Shown piece after piece: positions 34,557 to 43,401 of a stretch of 64,000 bases of DNA. The notes under the pieces are model-generated. The model worked only from the letters and a program-made list of their open reading frames with translations, had not been told where the DNA came from and did no database searches. The position numbers and the translations under genes were made by a program. The DNA is from Ravibacter sp037191015 (GTDB taxonomy: Bacteria > Bacteroidota > Bacteroidia > Cytophagales > Spirosomataceae). The stretch is taken from the NCBI GenBank assembly GCA_037191015.1, contig JBBCKD010000030.1, forward strand, positions 7,973-71,972, read 5' to 3'. The first letter of the stretch is position 1; each line of letters starts with the position of its first letter.

Positions 34557-36512
34557 TCAGATATCTATACGGGCGTATTTTGCATTTTTTTCTATAAATT
34601 CCCGGCGTGGCGCCACTTCATCTCCCATCAGCATGGAAAAGAGGTGGTCGGCTTCTGCGGCCGATTCGATGGTAACCTGTTTCAGGCTGCGCTGATCGGG
34701 GTCCATCGTAGTGTGCCAGAGCTGCTCGGCGTTCATCTCACCGAGACCTTTGTAGCGTTGTACGTTAACCGAGTCCTCCCTGCCGCCGCCTATTTCCCTG
34801 ACAGCCGCCTCTCTCTGGGCTTCGGTCCAGCAGTAGCGCTCCTCCTTGCCTTTCCTTACCAGGTAAAGCGGAGGCTGTGCAATGTAGATATAGCCGTTTT
34901 CGATCAGCACCTTCATATACCGGAAGAAGAAAGTAAGTATCAGCGTCCGGATATGGCTGCCGTCGACGTCGGCATCGGTCATGATGATGATCTTGTGGTA
35001 GCGGAGCTTATCGATGTTCAACGCCCTCTCATCGCCTTCGCGCCCGATCTGCACCCCCATGGCGGTAAACATATTCTTGATCTCCTCGTTCTCGTAGATC
35101 TTGTATTCCTGGGCTTTTTCGACGTTCAGGATCTTACCTCTCAGCGGCAGGATCGCCTGGAACATCCGGTTGCGCCCCTGCTTGGCAGTTCCTCCTGCAG
35201 AGTCCCCTTCCACCAGGTACAGCTCGCATATTTCAGGATCGGTCTCGGAGCAGTCGGCAAGCTTCCCGGGCAGCCCTGTGCCGGTAAGCACATTCTTGCG
35301 CTGCACCATTTCCCTTGCTTTGCGGGCGGCGATCCTTGCTTTGGCGGCCAGGATCACCTTGTCGATGATCATGCGGGCCTCTTTCGGGTGTTCCTCGAGG
35401 TAGGTTTCGAGCATATCGGAGACCACCTGGCTCACGGCTCCGGCCACATCGCCGTTCCCGAGCTTGGTTTTGGTCTGTCCTTCGAACTGGGGTTCGGCTA
35501 CTTTAACCGAAATAACGGCTGTGAGCCCTTCCCTGAAGTCGTCGCCGCTGATCTCGATTTTTTCTTTTGCAAGGATCCCTGATTTGTCGGCATAATTCTT
35601 GAGCGTCCTGGTCAGCGCCATCCTGAAGCCGGAAACGTGCGTTCCTCCCTCTATCGTGTTGATGTTGTTGACATACGAAAATACATTTTCCGAATAGGAA
35701 GTATTGTAGATTAGGGCTACTTCGACCGGCACCGCCACCTTGAGGTTTTCCATATACACCGGCTCGGGAATGAGTGCCGGCCGGGTGCTGTCGAGATAGG
35801 TGACAAACTCGGTCAGGCCGCCTTCCGAGAAAAACTCTTCCTGGCGGGGCTGCCCGTTTTCATCCAGCTCCCGGTTGTCGGTAAGCATGAGCCTGATCCC
35901 GCGATTCAAGAAAGAAAGCTCGCGCAGCCTGGAAGCAACGGTGTCGTATTTGTATTCGCTGGCGGTAAAAATAGTGTCATCCGGCTTGAAATGGATGATT
36001 GTCCCGGTGATATCGGAAGCGCCGATCACCCTTACCGGGTAGAGCGGTTTACCCTGGGAGTATTCCTGCTCGAAGACCTGGCCTTCGCGGTGTACTTCTG
36101 CCCTGAACTCGATAGACAGGGCGTTGACGCAGGATACCCCTACGCCGTGCAGACCACCGGAAACTTTGTAGGTGTCTTTGTCGAACTTGCCGCCCGCGTG
36201 AAGGACGGTCATAACGACCTCGAGCGCGGACCGCTTTTCTTTCGGGTGCATGCCCGTCGGTATGCCCCGGCCGTTATCTTTTACCGTTATGGAGTTGTCG
36301 GGTTCAATTGTAACATAGATGGTGTCGCAATAACCGGCTAAAGCTTCATCGATGGAGTTGTCAACTACTTCCCATATGAGATGGTGAAGCCCTTTCATCC
36401 CGGTGTCTCCGATGTACATTGAGGGCCTCTTACGCACGGCTTCAAGCCCTTCCAGTACCTGGATATTCTCTGCAGAATAATTACTGGGCGCCACTACTGT
36501 TTCGTTTGCCAT
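34557..36512 (-). CDS. gyrB: DNA gyrase subunit B
   Basis: A 651-aa ATPase subunit of gyrase. The GHKL ATPase domain is at the N-terminus (LEGLEAVRKRPSMYIGDTG, EVVDNSIDEALAGYC, DNGRGIPTGMHP, GLHGVGVSCVNAL). The transducer domain is in the middle. The TOPRIM domain shows LYLVEGDSAGGTAKQGRNR and IMTDADVDGSHIRTLILTFF. The C-terminal tail RFIE-type ends RREFIEKNAKYARIDI. It lacks the proteobacterial insertion, in line with the about 650 aa length of Bacteroidota GyrB. The 5' region (36513-36601) has no perfect promoter; TATCTTTA on the minus strand is a near match to the -7 consensus. Confidence 0.97.
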   Translation of the reverse strand: MANETVVAPSNYSAENIQVLEGLEAVRKRPSMYIGDTGMKGLHHLIWEVVDNSIDEALAGYCDTIYVTIEPDNSITVKDNGRGIPTGMHPKEKRSALEVVMTVLHAGGKFDKDTYKVSGGLHGVGVSCVNALSIEFRAEVHREGQVFEQEYSQGKPLYPVRVIGASDITGTIIHFKPDDTIFTASEYKYDTVASRLRELSFLNRGIRLMLTDNRELDENGQPRQEEFFSEGGLTEFVTYLDSTRPALIPEPVYMENLKVAVPVEVALIYNTSYSENVFSYVNNINTIEGGTHVSGFRMALTRTLKNYADKSGILAKEKIEISGDDFREGLTAVISVKVAEPQFEGQTKTKLGNGDVAGAVSQVVSDMLETYLEEHPKEARMIIDKVILAAKARIAARKAREMVQRKNVLTGTGLPGKLADCSETDPEICELYLVEGDSAGGTAKQGRNRMFQAILPLRGKILNVEKAQEYKIYENEEIKNMFTAMGVQIGREGDERALNIDKLRYHKIIIMTDADVDGSHIRTLILTFFFRYMKVLIENGYIYIAQPPLYLVRKGKEERYCWTEAQREAAVREIGGGREDSVNVQRYKGLGEMNAEQLWHTTMDPDQRSLKQVTIESAAEADHLFSMLMGDEVAPRREFIEKNAKYARIDI

Positions 36513-36601
36513 ATAAATGGGGTACTTTGGCTTAAATTTTATTTAGAGATAATAGAATATATGAAGCGTAAAGATACGAATTTTTTTGGAGTATACCGGG
36601 C

Positions 36602-37357
36602 TCAGGCTTCCCCTCTTTCGGGGCCGCGATACCGGAAATAGATTTTAAGCACTTCGAGGGGCGCCTTGACAAAATCGTGCCATTTTAGTTTTGATCCCCC
36701 GATTTCCCGCCATTCGTAGAGCGGTGATTCTATGACCTTTCCGGCATAGGCCTCTTCGCCCAGCAATTTTTTGGCCCTAAGGAAAAGCTCCAGGTCGAAC
36801 AGCCACCGCGAAACAAACGGGCTGTCAAAAAGCCTGGCGGCAAAAGGCCCCGTAAAAAGCTTCAGCCCGCATTGGGTATCGTAATTATGAACGCCGAGCA
36901 ACTGCGAATAATAGGTTGCGAAGACCCTGCTTATATAATGCCGGATGAGCGTCCTTTCGATCTTCCGGCCGGCCATCTTGATGCGGCAGCCGGCTACGAT
37001 CAGGTACCTGCCTTCGTTGATCAGCTCGTTTAACGGGACGACCTCATGCACTGGAGCCGACAGGTCGGCATCGATATAGCCGACATAGTCATACCGGCCG
37101 GTTGCGAGCGCGACCCTGCATCCTGTCCGGATGGCTTCGGCTTTCCCGCTATTGACGGACAATTGCTCGGTGAAGATACGCGAAGGGGCCTGGCCGGCGA
37201 TCTGCCCGATGATCCGAAAGGTTTTATCACGGCTTCCGTCGTCTATGAACCATAAGTCAATATTTTCAATGCCGGATACGAATTCCAGAAATTGTTGACC
37301 TTTCAGACGTTTTTCTTCATTATAGCAGGGAACAATAAGTGCAGTCCTTTTGGGCAT
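36602..37357 (-). CDS. Glycosyltransferase family 2, polyprenyl-phosphate glucosyltransferase-like
   Basis: A 251-aa GT2 enzyme resembling dolichyl-phosphate beta-glucosyltransferase (DPG synthase-like): TALIVPCYNEEKRL, DLWFIDDGSRDKTF, SGKAEAIRTGCRVAL, YVGYIDADLSAP (the DxD-type metal site) and the acceptor region DTQCGLKLF, RWLFDLELFLRAK. It would load a sugar on a lipid carrier. The GT-C-like membrane protein encoded 43 bases upstream is a natural acceptor partner that uses such lipid-linked sugar. Start MPKRT at 37357 was chosen because it is the last Met before the first strand; 37372 is possible. Confidence 0.88.
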   Translation of the reverse strand: MPKRTALIVPCYNEEKRLKGQQFLEFVSGIENIDLWFIDDGSRDKTFRIIGQIAGQAPSRIFTEQLSVNSGKAEAIRTGCRVALATGRYDYVGYIDADLSAPVHEVVPLNELINEGRYLIVAGCRIKMAGRKIERTLIRHYISRVFATYYSQLLGVHNYDTQCGLKLFTGPFAARLFDSPFVSRWLFDLELFLRAKKLLGEEAYAGKVIESPLYEWREIGGSKLKWHDFVKAPLEVLKIYFRYRGPERGEA

Positions 37358-37400
37358 CCGGCGAAAATTCAAATATAAGGAGCTAAATATACGATCATTT

Positions 37401-39053
37401 TCATTCAGAGGAAACAGGCAGGTACTGGTCAGTCCATGAGACGGATCCTTCCGTGTAAAGCCCTATCTGGTAAGACCCCGGCGGCAGGTTGTTCAGAATT
37501 GCAGTCCCTTCAAACCCGTTTCCGAGCAATGCACCGGAGGTGAGCAGAGCCCTGTATGCCGCTCTCTGGGTAAATACCGGGATCCAGTAGGGAGTCTTTC
37601 CTTCGGTCCGGATAGCCAGGAATACCTGTTTTCCCTGGCGCTCCGACGAGGATATCCGGACAATCCGTTCGGCGCTCGAGCGGCTGGCGTCTTCCAGGCG
37701 GATAGAATCCAGGGTAACCGTAAGGTGTATGCTGCTTCGCGTTTCGCGGGTATTGTCATACGGGAGCCGGTCGCTCATCCTGATCACGCCGCTTGCAACG
37801 GCGTTCCGGTAGGGTTCGCTGATATTCCTGTTAAATGACGGGAAATACTGCAGGAACACGCCATGGTTGATATAGTTGGATTCTTCGGCAAGCAGCTGGT
37901 CCCTCAGGAAGCGGACATGCGGCGTAAAATTGAAATAGCTCAGCAGGCATAGTAACAGTGCGGCCGGGATAAAAACAACGCCGAGTATTTTCCTGGAGCT
38001 TCCGCGGGTAATCCTTAAGGCCACCAGGTAAAAAATACAAAGCACATAGGAGGAGTAATGAAGATATCGCGGAGCTGCTATGGTTTCAACTCCCTGCCAG
38101 CTGCGGGTCGCTACGACCAGGCTCCCCGTAATGAAAAGAAAGGCGGTAATTCCCCACAGGACCCTGTCGAACAATCCGCTCCCTTTGCCGGTGATACTTT
38201 TCCTGAGCGTTATAACCGACCAGGCGATAAGCGACCCTATCAGGAACAGGCCTGCCAGTGCGGCGATCAGATAATTTTTTACGGCAATCAGTGTAGTGCT
38301 CCCGAAAAAGACGCCGAATGATTGGATGAGGTTCAGCGGATCTGCCAGGCTTTGCGAAATGCTGGCATTCTGCCCGCTTTTGAACTCGTAAAAATAGACC
38401 AGGTATATGACAAAGAAGGCAGAAACGAGCCTGGCAGTGCTCTTCCGGTCTTTATCGATCAGGCTGAAAGTAAATGCTATCGGAAAGGAAAACAGCCCGT
38501 TGCCATGGGTAAACGTGGCGATAACCGAGACGAGCAGCGCAAGGTTGTATTTCTTTTTTGCACACAGGTATGCCAGCAGCGTAAAAAGGAAAACGACGTC
38601 GGATTGCTGAAGAATGCTGATGGACCAGGTAACGTTTTCGTAGTATTGGGGATGGAAGAGCAGCCAGGGGACCGGTATGAAATACCAGCTGCTGATACCC
38701 AGGGAGCGGAAGATTTTCCAGAGGATGAAAATGGTAGAGCACCAGACTACGCTTGCAAAGAAGATAAGCGACCGCCAGCCGATATGTCCTTCAAGGTAAT
38801 AATCGGCCAGCGTCAGCAACCGCGGTACGACGATCCTGTGCTCCTGGTGCTGCTGGTAGAACAGCTTTAATTTTTCCAGCCATCCGTCGGCTTCCTTCAC
38901 CCACTGTACCGTCTTAAGAAGATGGAAATCGTCGGCATAAAAGAGTGCGCCGGAAAAATGCCGGGAATAAATCAGGTACCCTGCGACCGGCAATGCAATG
39001 GCCAGGTATGCAAGGATGCCGGAACCGCGGGACAGAGAGGCGCTTTTACTCAA
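37401..39053 (-). CDS. Multi-spanning GT-C-like membrane protein, putative glycosyltransferase
   Basis: A 550-aa polytopic protein. About ten hydrophobic segments lie between residues 15 and 405. The first periplasmic loop has FYADDFHLLKTVQWV (Asp-Asp) and QQHQEHRIVVPRLL, a layout seen in GT-C fold enzymes that use lipid-phosphate sugars. The last about 140 residues form a soluble, beta-rich periplasmic domain (IHLTVTLDSIRLEDASRSS, VFLAIRTEGKTPYWIPVF). I recognise no named subfamily. It lies with a GT2 lipid-sugar synthase 43 bases downstream, which supports a two-step sugar-addition module. The acceptor is unknown. The orf134 gene ends 24 bases upstream. Confidence 0.7.
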   Translation of the reverse strand: MSKSASLSRGSGILAYLAIALPVAGYLIYSRHFSGALFYADDFHLLKTVQWVKEADGWLEKLKLFYQQHQEHRIVVPRLLTLADYYLEGHIGWRSLIFFASVVWCSTIFILWKIFRSLGISSWYFIPVPWLLFHPQYYENVTWSISILQQSDVVFLFTLLAYLCAKKKYNLALLVSVIATFTHGNGLFSFPIAFTFSLIDKDRKSTARLVSAFFVIYLVYFYEFKSGQNASISQSLADPLNLIQSFGVFFGSTTLIAVKNYLIAALAGLFLIGSLIAWSVITLRKSITGKGSGLFDRVLWGITAFLFITGSLVVATRSWQGVETIAAPRYLHYSSYVLCIFYLVALRITRGSSRKILGVVFIPAALLLCLLSYFNFTPHVRFLRDQLLAEESNYINHGVFLQYFPSFNRNISEPYRNAVASGVIRMSDRLPYDNTRETRSSIHLTVTLDSIRLEDASRSSAERIVRISSSERQGKQVFLAIRTEGKTPYWIPVFTQRAAYRALLTSGALLGNGFEGTAILNNLPPGSYQIGLYTEGSVSWTDQYLPVSSE

Positions 39054-39077
39054 AACAGGGAATGGTGCTAAAGAGAG

Positions 39078-39482
39078 TTAATCTTCCGGGTAAGGGACAT
39101 ATATAAAGCCTGCGAAGTCGTTGTGAATGGCGAAAACGCAGCAAAATTCATCGGGGTCCCGGTAGTGTTCCTTGAAATAATCGACGGAAGCCTCCCCGAC
39201 AAGTCCCCGCTGGATAAACTCTTCCAGGAAGGATGCCCTGTACATCCACTCCGTATCCAACTCCCCGGGACTGAAGAGCAAAGTCCCCAGCTCGCTCGGC
39301 ATCCTGGATACCACGAACAAAGGATACTGCGAGAAGCCTCTTTTTCTTACCTGGTAGGAAGCCTCTTTCAGATGATCGGCGACTTTGACGAAATCCTGGG
39401 AAATGATCCCCAGCAGCTTCCTGTTCAGGTCAGGAGAGTTGGCGTCGTCAAGAAGATAGTTTTCGTTGCTATGATGAATCAT
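39078..39482 (-). CDS. Conserved hypothetical protein (134 aa)
   Basis: I do not recognise a named domain. The protein is soluble, has no signal peptide, and has a helical first half (LNRKLLGIISQDFVKVADHL, EASYQVRKRGFSQYPLFVVS). A strand-containing second half follows (WMYRASFLEEFIQRGLVGEA, FCCVFAIHNDFAGFIYVPYP). It sits 14 bases after ald and 24 bases before the GT-C gene, within the tsaE-led operon. From memory, similar proteins occur next to ald in Cytophagales; this should be checked. The sequence has the window's usual base use. Confidence 0.75.
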   Translation of the reverse strand: MIHHSNENYLLDDANSPDLNRKLLGIISQDFVKVADHLKEASYQVRKRGFSQYPLFVVSRMPSELGTLLFSPGELDTEWMYRASFLEEFIQRGLVGEASVDYFKEHYRDPDEFCCVFAIHNDFAGFIYVPYPED

Positions 39483-39496
39483 GACAGGTCTGAATG

Positions 39497-40729
39497 CTAA
39501 AGTCTGGCCATCATAAGGAGCGACAGGTCCTTGTACGGCATTTTGAATTTCTGTGCAATATGGGCGTTGGTGAGCGAGCCTTTATAGGTGTATACACCCT
39601 TCATGATCCACCGGCTGGAGTACAGCATTTCTTCTATTCCGCCTATCGTCCCTACTTCGAGCAGGAAGGGCAGGAATACATTGCTCAAAGCGATGCTGGC
39701 GGTGCGCGCAACGCGTGAAGCGATGTTGGGGACGCAATAGTGGATCACGTCAAGGTGCTTGAAGACGGGTTTCTCGTGGGTAGTAAGCCTGGATGTCTCG
39801 AAGCAGCCGCCCTGGTCGATGCTGACATCGATGATGATGGAATTGGGATTCATGCCGGCGACCATTTCTTCCGTTACGACACAGGGGCTCTGCCCGTTTT
39901 CTCCCCTCATGGCCCCGATCACCACGTCGGCGCGGCTGATGGCTTCACGCAGCGTGTCCGAGTCGATAATGGAAGTATACACACTCTGTCCCACCGCGTA
40001 CTTGAGTCGCTGCAGCCGGTAAATATGGCGATCGAATACCTTAATATCCGCCCCGAGGCCCAACGCTGTACGGGCGGCATACTCTGCAACGGTACCGGCA
40101 CCGAGGATCACTACTTTGGTGGGAGGAATACCGGTTATTCCGCCGAGTACAAGGCCTTTCCCGCTGTTCGGGCTGCTCAGGTATTCGGCTGCGATCAGCA
40201 TGGACGTGCTCCCTGCGATCTCGCTCATGGTTCTCACGATCGGCAACCCTCCGGCGGGATCTTCGATAAACTCATAGCCGATCCCGGTGATTTTTTTCTG
40301 GTTGAGATTTTCAAAAAAGGTCTTCTGATGCGTGGGGAGATTCAGCGCAGAAATAACGGTCGCACCCGTTTTTACCCACTCGAATTCCCTGTCGATCAGC
40401 GGCTCGACTTTCAATATGAGGTCGGCCTGGAAGATCCGGTCGGCGCTTTCCAGTATCTCCGCCCCGGCTTCGGTATATTCGTTGTCCGCGAAATGTGCTC
40501 CCGTTCCTGCTCCCTTCTCGACCCAGACCCTGTGCCCGTTGCGGGTCAGGATAGCAGCGCTTTCGGGCGTCAGCGCCACGCGGTTTTCCTGGAGGGAAAC
40601 CTCCTTGGGAACGCCTATCAGCAGGGACTTCCCGTTTTGGACCAACGGGTCGAGCGATTCCTGGGGGTAAAGCGCTGATTGCTTGGCGAGCTCCTTAAAG
40701 CCGGTAGGGGATGTAGACGGTGTGGCCAT
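39497..40729 (-). CDS. ald: Alanine dehydrogenase (AlaDH/PNT family)
   Basis: A 410-aa NAD-dependent enzyme interconverting L-alanine and pyruvate plus ammonia. An N-terminal extension of about 35 residues (KELAKQSALYPQESLDPL) precedes the AlaDH N-domain (IGVPKEVSLQENRVALTPES, VWVEKGAGTGAHFADNEY). Rossmann motif VVILGAGTVAEYAARTALGL with FDRHIYRLQRL after beta-2 binds NAD. Further markers are GAMRGENGQSPCVVTEEMV, IIDVSIDQGGCFETSRLTTH and VPNIASRVARTASIALSNV. The lack of a C-terminal transmembrane part excludes PntA. The gene begins 4 bases after tsaE, so translation is probably coupled. Confidence 0.95.
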   Translation of the reverse strand: MATPSTSPTGFKELAKQSALYPQESLDPLVQNGKSLLIGVPKEVSLQENRVALTPESAAILTRNGHRVWVEKGAGTGAHFADNEYTEAGAEILESADRIFQADLILKVEPLIDREFEWVKTGATVISALNLPTHQKTFFENLNQKKITGIGYEFIEDPAGGLPIVRTMSEIAGSTSMLIAAEYLSSPNSGKGLVLGGITGIPPTKVVILGAGTVAEYAARTALGLGADIKVFDRHIYRLQRLKYAVGQSVYTSIIDSDTLREAISRADVVIGAMRGENGQSPCVVTEEMVAGMNPNSIIIDVSIDQGGCFETSRLTTHEKPVFKHLDVIHYCVPNIASRVARTASIALSNVFLPFLLEVGTIGGIEEMLYSSRWIMKGVYTYKGSLTNAHIAQKFKMPYKDLSLLMMARL

Positions 40730-40733
40730 TAGG

Positions 40734-41192
40734 TTACTGAGTAGTAGAGCTTATGTTGTGCCCGGCATGCGGAGTGATGACACGTTTCCCGGATTCGTCT
40801 CTTTTCAGCAAAAGGCGGAAGCTGTCTTCCGGCCAGATAGAATGAGCTACTTCCGGCCATTCGATGAAACAATAATTGCCCGAATCGAGATACTCCTCGA
40901 TCCCGATCTCGTATGCCTCGCGTATATTTTTTAGCCTGTACAGGTCAAAATGAAAAACGGGTAGCCCGTCCCTGGTCCGGTATTCATTCACCAGCGAATA
41001 AGTAGGGCTTTGCACCGGGTTTTGCACGCCCAGGCGCTCGCAGAGATGCCTGATCAATGTCGTCTTACCGGAGCCCAGATCACCTTCGAATAGCCATATA
41101 CGGCGATCGTCGCTCAACTGCAGCAGTTTCGCCGCTACCTCGTCAAGCGCTTCTATCGGTTCCATGGGTATGTTCTGCCGGTTAATATGCAT
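40734..41192 (-). CDS. tsaE: tRNA threonylcarbamoyladenosine biosynthesis ATPase TsaE
   Basis: A 152-aa P-loop ATPase (YjeE) that works with TsaB and TsaD in forming t6A37 of tRNA. Walker A is GDLGSGKTT (residues 37-45), followed by the family motifs VQSPTYSLVNEYR and HFDLYRLKN. The Walker B-like FIEWPEVAHSIWPED follows, then a Bacteroidota-type variable tail. It is the first gene of a minus-strand operon reaching to at least the GT2 gene at 36602. Its promoter at 41294-41324 is a perfect consensus whose start site lies in a 22-bp palindrome. The leader is about 95 bases. An internal Met at 41165 is an alternative start. Confidence 0.93.
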   Translation of the reverse strand: MHINRQNIPMEPIEALDEVAAKLLQLSDDRRIWLFEGDLGSGKTTLIRHLCERLGVQNPVQSPTYSLVNEYRTRDGLPVFHFDLYRLKNIREAYEIGIEEYLDSGNYCFIEWPEVAHSIWPEDSFRLLLKRDESGKRVITPHAGHNISSTTQ

Positions 41193-41272
41193 GCTGCAAA
41201 AATACTCTTTTTTAGCGGATTGTAATAGCAGTGGCTACATGCTGCTTTGCCGGCAGAAGATGTGCTTGTTAC

Positions 41273-41294
41273 GTTATCTAACATGTTAGATAAC
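41273..41294. promoter_or_regulatory. Perfect 22-bp palindrome, putative operator at the tsaE start site
   Basis: GTTATCTAACATGTTAGATAAC is a perfect 22-bp palindrome with no loop. It begins at the end of the -7 element of the minus-strand promoter and so should cover the transcription start. The half-site TTATCTAAC and its length suit a homodimeric regulator of the MarR or TetR type. No regulator gene is nearby. Confidence 0.7.
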
Positions 41295-41324
41295 AAAGAT
41301 ACAGTGCGATTATCCCGTTACAAA
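41294..41324 (-). promoter_or_regulatory. Bacteroidota-type sigma-A promoter of the tsaE operon
   Basis: Read on the minus strand: TTTG (41324-41321), exactly 19 bases, TATCTTTG (41301-41294). Both elements and spacing match the consensus TTTG-N19-TAnnTTTG. The -7 box touches the palindrome at 41273-41294. Confidence 0.75.
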
Positions 41325-41349
41325 GCAGCAAGTTATCGGATCTGATAGC

Positions 41350-41357
41350 TAAATTTG
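41350..41357 (+). promoter_or_regulatory. Possible -7 element for the TRIC-channel gene
   Basis: TAAATTTG matches TAnnTTTG, 63 bases before the start codon. No good TTTG lies 19 bases upstream, so it is a weak call. Confidence 0.4.
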
Positions 41358-41419
41358 CCTGTTTTTTTAAAGATTGCAGCGTAATGACAGATCTTCAGTA
41401 AGGAGGAGCTCAGAGATTT

Positions 41420-42028
41420 ATGGGAATACAATACTTTTTGGAAATTACCGGCACCTTTGCCTTTGCCGTATCGGGCGCCCTGACCGTGAAAGACCGGGAA
41501 TATGGCGACTGGTTTGCGGCTTGCTTTACGGCTTTCCTGTCTTCTATCGGCGGCGGGACGCTCAGGGACGTGCTGCTGGGGAGCTATCCGCTTGTATGGA
41601 TAAAGGATATAAACCTGATTTACGCTATCCTGACGGGTATTTTTGTGACTTTTTTATTCTACAGGTACCTGGTAAGCCTGAAACGTACGCTTTTTCTTTT
41701 TGATACTTTCGGGATAGCCCTGTTTACGATCGTAGGGACTGAGAAAGCGCTCAGCCTGGGAGTCCGGCCCGAAATAGCGGCGATAATGGGCGTATTCACG
41801 GCCGTAATGGGAGGCGTTATCCGGGATGTCATGACCAATGAAATGCCGATTGTCTACCGCAAGGAGGTATATGCCACAGCGTGCTTTGCAGGCGCGGTAT
41901 GTTACCTGGTGCTCGACCACCTGGGCGCCGGCCGGAATTTTGCTTTTCTTTCCGCGGCTGCCCTGATTATCGTGATCAGGATACTGGCCGTGAGGTACCG
42001 GTGGGTAGTTCCCGGATTTTTCAGGTAA
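41420..42028 (+). CDS. TRIC-type cation channel / glycine transporter-family (UPF0126) protein
   Basis: A 202-aa inner-membrane protein of the UPF0126/YicG family, related to trimeric intracellular cation channels. There are two homologous halves of three segments each: the first with FAFAVSGALTVKDREYGDWF and SSIGGGTLRDVLLGSYPLVW, the second with DTFGIALFTIVGTEKALSLG and VFTAVMGGVIRDVMTNEMPIV. The glycine-rich GGGTLRD and GGVIRD kinks are the family hallmark. Bacterial members conduct K+ or Na+, or have been annotated as glycine transporters; the substrate here is unknown. It has its own promoter region, divergent from tsaE over 227 bases. Confidence 0.9.
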   Translation: MGIQYFLEITGTFAFAVSGALTVKDREYGDWFAACFTAFLSSIGGGTLRDVLLGSYPLVWIKDINLIYAILTGIFVTFLFYRYLVSLKRTLFLFDTFGIALFTIVGTEKALSLGVRPEIAAIMGVFTAVMGGVIRDVMTNEMPIVYRKEVYATACFAGAVCYLVLDHLGAGRNFAFLSAAALIIVIRILAVRYRWVVPGFFR

Positions 42029-42114
42029 CATAATATTTGCGTAGAATTCGCTGAATTATCTTTTATTTTGCCAGGGATAAATCGGTTATTCTGTTCCTTA
42101 ATGTTGATAATATT

Positions 42115-43401
42115 TTGATCAAAGTACTTCATCTCAGTACTTTTCATCTTACCGGTGGAGCGGGAATCGCGGCAGCCCGGCTCAACAGGGCGCTGAACAG
42201 GAACGGCGTTCAGTCAGGGTTGCTGGTGGCTAAAACTTCTGTTGAAGAGCCGAATGTATCCGGCCTGGATTACAGCGTCCCGGGAAAAGCTTTTTTCTGG
42301 TTGCGGTTTGTTGCTGAAAGGCTGTTTTTCGTGCCGTATGAACGAAGCCCAGAAGTCAGGTATGCATTTTCGCCGGCTGTTACCGGGAAAAATTTAGCCG
42401 CGCATCAGCTGGTGAAAGAGGCGGATATTATTCACCTTCACTGGATCAATTTCGGATTTTTGTCTGTCGCCGATATCGGCCGGCTTTTGAGCCTGGGCAA
42501 GCCGGTAGTATGGACTTTGCACGACATGTGGGCCTTTACGGGAGGCTGTCATCATAGCGGAGAATGTGATCATTTTATGCTGTCCTGCGGGGATTGCAAG
42601 TTCCTGAAAAAACCCGGGGAAAAAGATCTGTCCTACGACCGGCTGCTTGCTAAAAAGCAGCTCTGGAAACCCGGAAGCGGATTTATGGCGGTAGCGTGCA
42701 GCCGGTGGCTGGGTCAGAGAGCGCAATCGGGCAGCCTGTGGCGGCCATCGGACATAACCAGCATACCCAACCCGTTAGACACCGGCCTGTTCAGGAGAAT
42801 AGAAAATTTTACCCAATACGCCGATTTAGGATTGCAGGCCGGCAAGGTCTATATTCTTTTTGCGGCGGCTAAAGTTTCGGCAAAAGGAAAGGGCTTCGGC
42901 TTTCTGTACGAGGCTTTACGTATCCTGGTCCGGAGAAACCCGGACGCCGGGGAGAAGCTCGGGCTGCTGGTGTTAGGGGCCGACGACGGGGGGATGCTGG
43001 ACGATATCCCCCTGGAAGCCCGTTTCCTGGGTTACATAAGCGGTGATGAAATGCTTGTAAAGGTGTATAATGCCGCTTCCCTCTATGTGACGCCTTCGGT
43101 TGAGGATAACCTTCCCAATACCGTAATGGAAGCGATGGCCTGCGGCACGCCGGTCGTGGGCTTTCCTACCGGCGGTATCCCGGAAATGATCGATCATAAG
43201 GTAAATGGCTACGTAGCGGATTACAAATCACCGGAATCGCTGGCCGAAGGCATAATGTGGGTGCTGGAAAATAACGCCGGCGGCGCGCTTTCGGAGGCGG
43301 CCCGGCAGAAGGTGCTCCGGGAATACGACGAAAAAGTAGTGGCGGCCCGGTATCATGAACTTTACAAAAGTCTTCTAGGCGGATGCAAAGACCCAGTCTG
43401 A
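42115..43401 (+). CDS. Glycosyltransferase family 4, exopolysaccharide-type
   Basis: A 428-aa GT-B enzyme. N-terminal domain: VLHLSTFHLTGGAGIAAARLNRAL, and a family-specific middle with HLHWINFGFLSVAD, TLHDMWAFTGGCHHSGECD and SCGDCKFL (several Cys and His, perhaps a metal site). C-terminal GT4 domain: VYILFAAAKVSAKGKGFGFL, LYVTPSVEDNLPNTVMEAMACGTPVVGFPTGG-type nucleotide-sugar site (SLYVTPSVEDNLPNTVMEAM). The start is a TTG at 42115, with no in-frame ATG before the first strand. It overlaps the next gene by 19 bases, so the two glycosyltransferases are cotranscribed. Confidence 0.88.
   Translation: MIKVLHLSTFHLTGGAGIAAARLNRALNRNGVQSGLLVAKTSVEEPNVSGLDYSVPGKAFFWLRFVAERLFFVPYERSPEVRYAFSPAVTGKNLAAHQLVKEADIIHLHWINFGFLSVADIGRLLSLGKPVVWTLHDMWAFTGGCHHSGECDHFMLSCGDCKFLKKPGEKDLSYDRLLAKKQLWKPGSGFMAVACSRWLGQRAQSGSLWRPSDITSIPNPLDTGLFRRIENFTQYADLGLQAGKVYILFAAAKVSAKGKGFGFLYEALRILVRRNPDAGEKLGLLVLGADDGGMLDDIPLEARFLGYISGDEMLVKVYNAASLYVTPSVEDNLPNTVMEAMACGTPVVGFPTGGIPEMIDHKVNGYVADYKSPESLAEGIMWVLENNAGGALSEAARQKVLREYDEKVVAARYHELYKSLLGGCKDPV

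Noticed and set aside
34506..35582. 358-codon plus-strand frame inside gyrB
   Set aside because: Antisense shadow of GyrB, which is certain from its TOPRIM and GHKL motifs.
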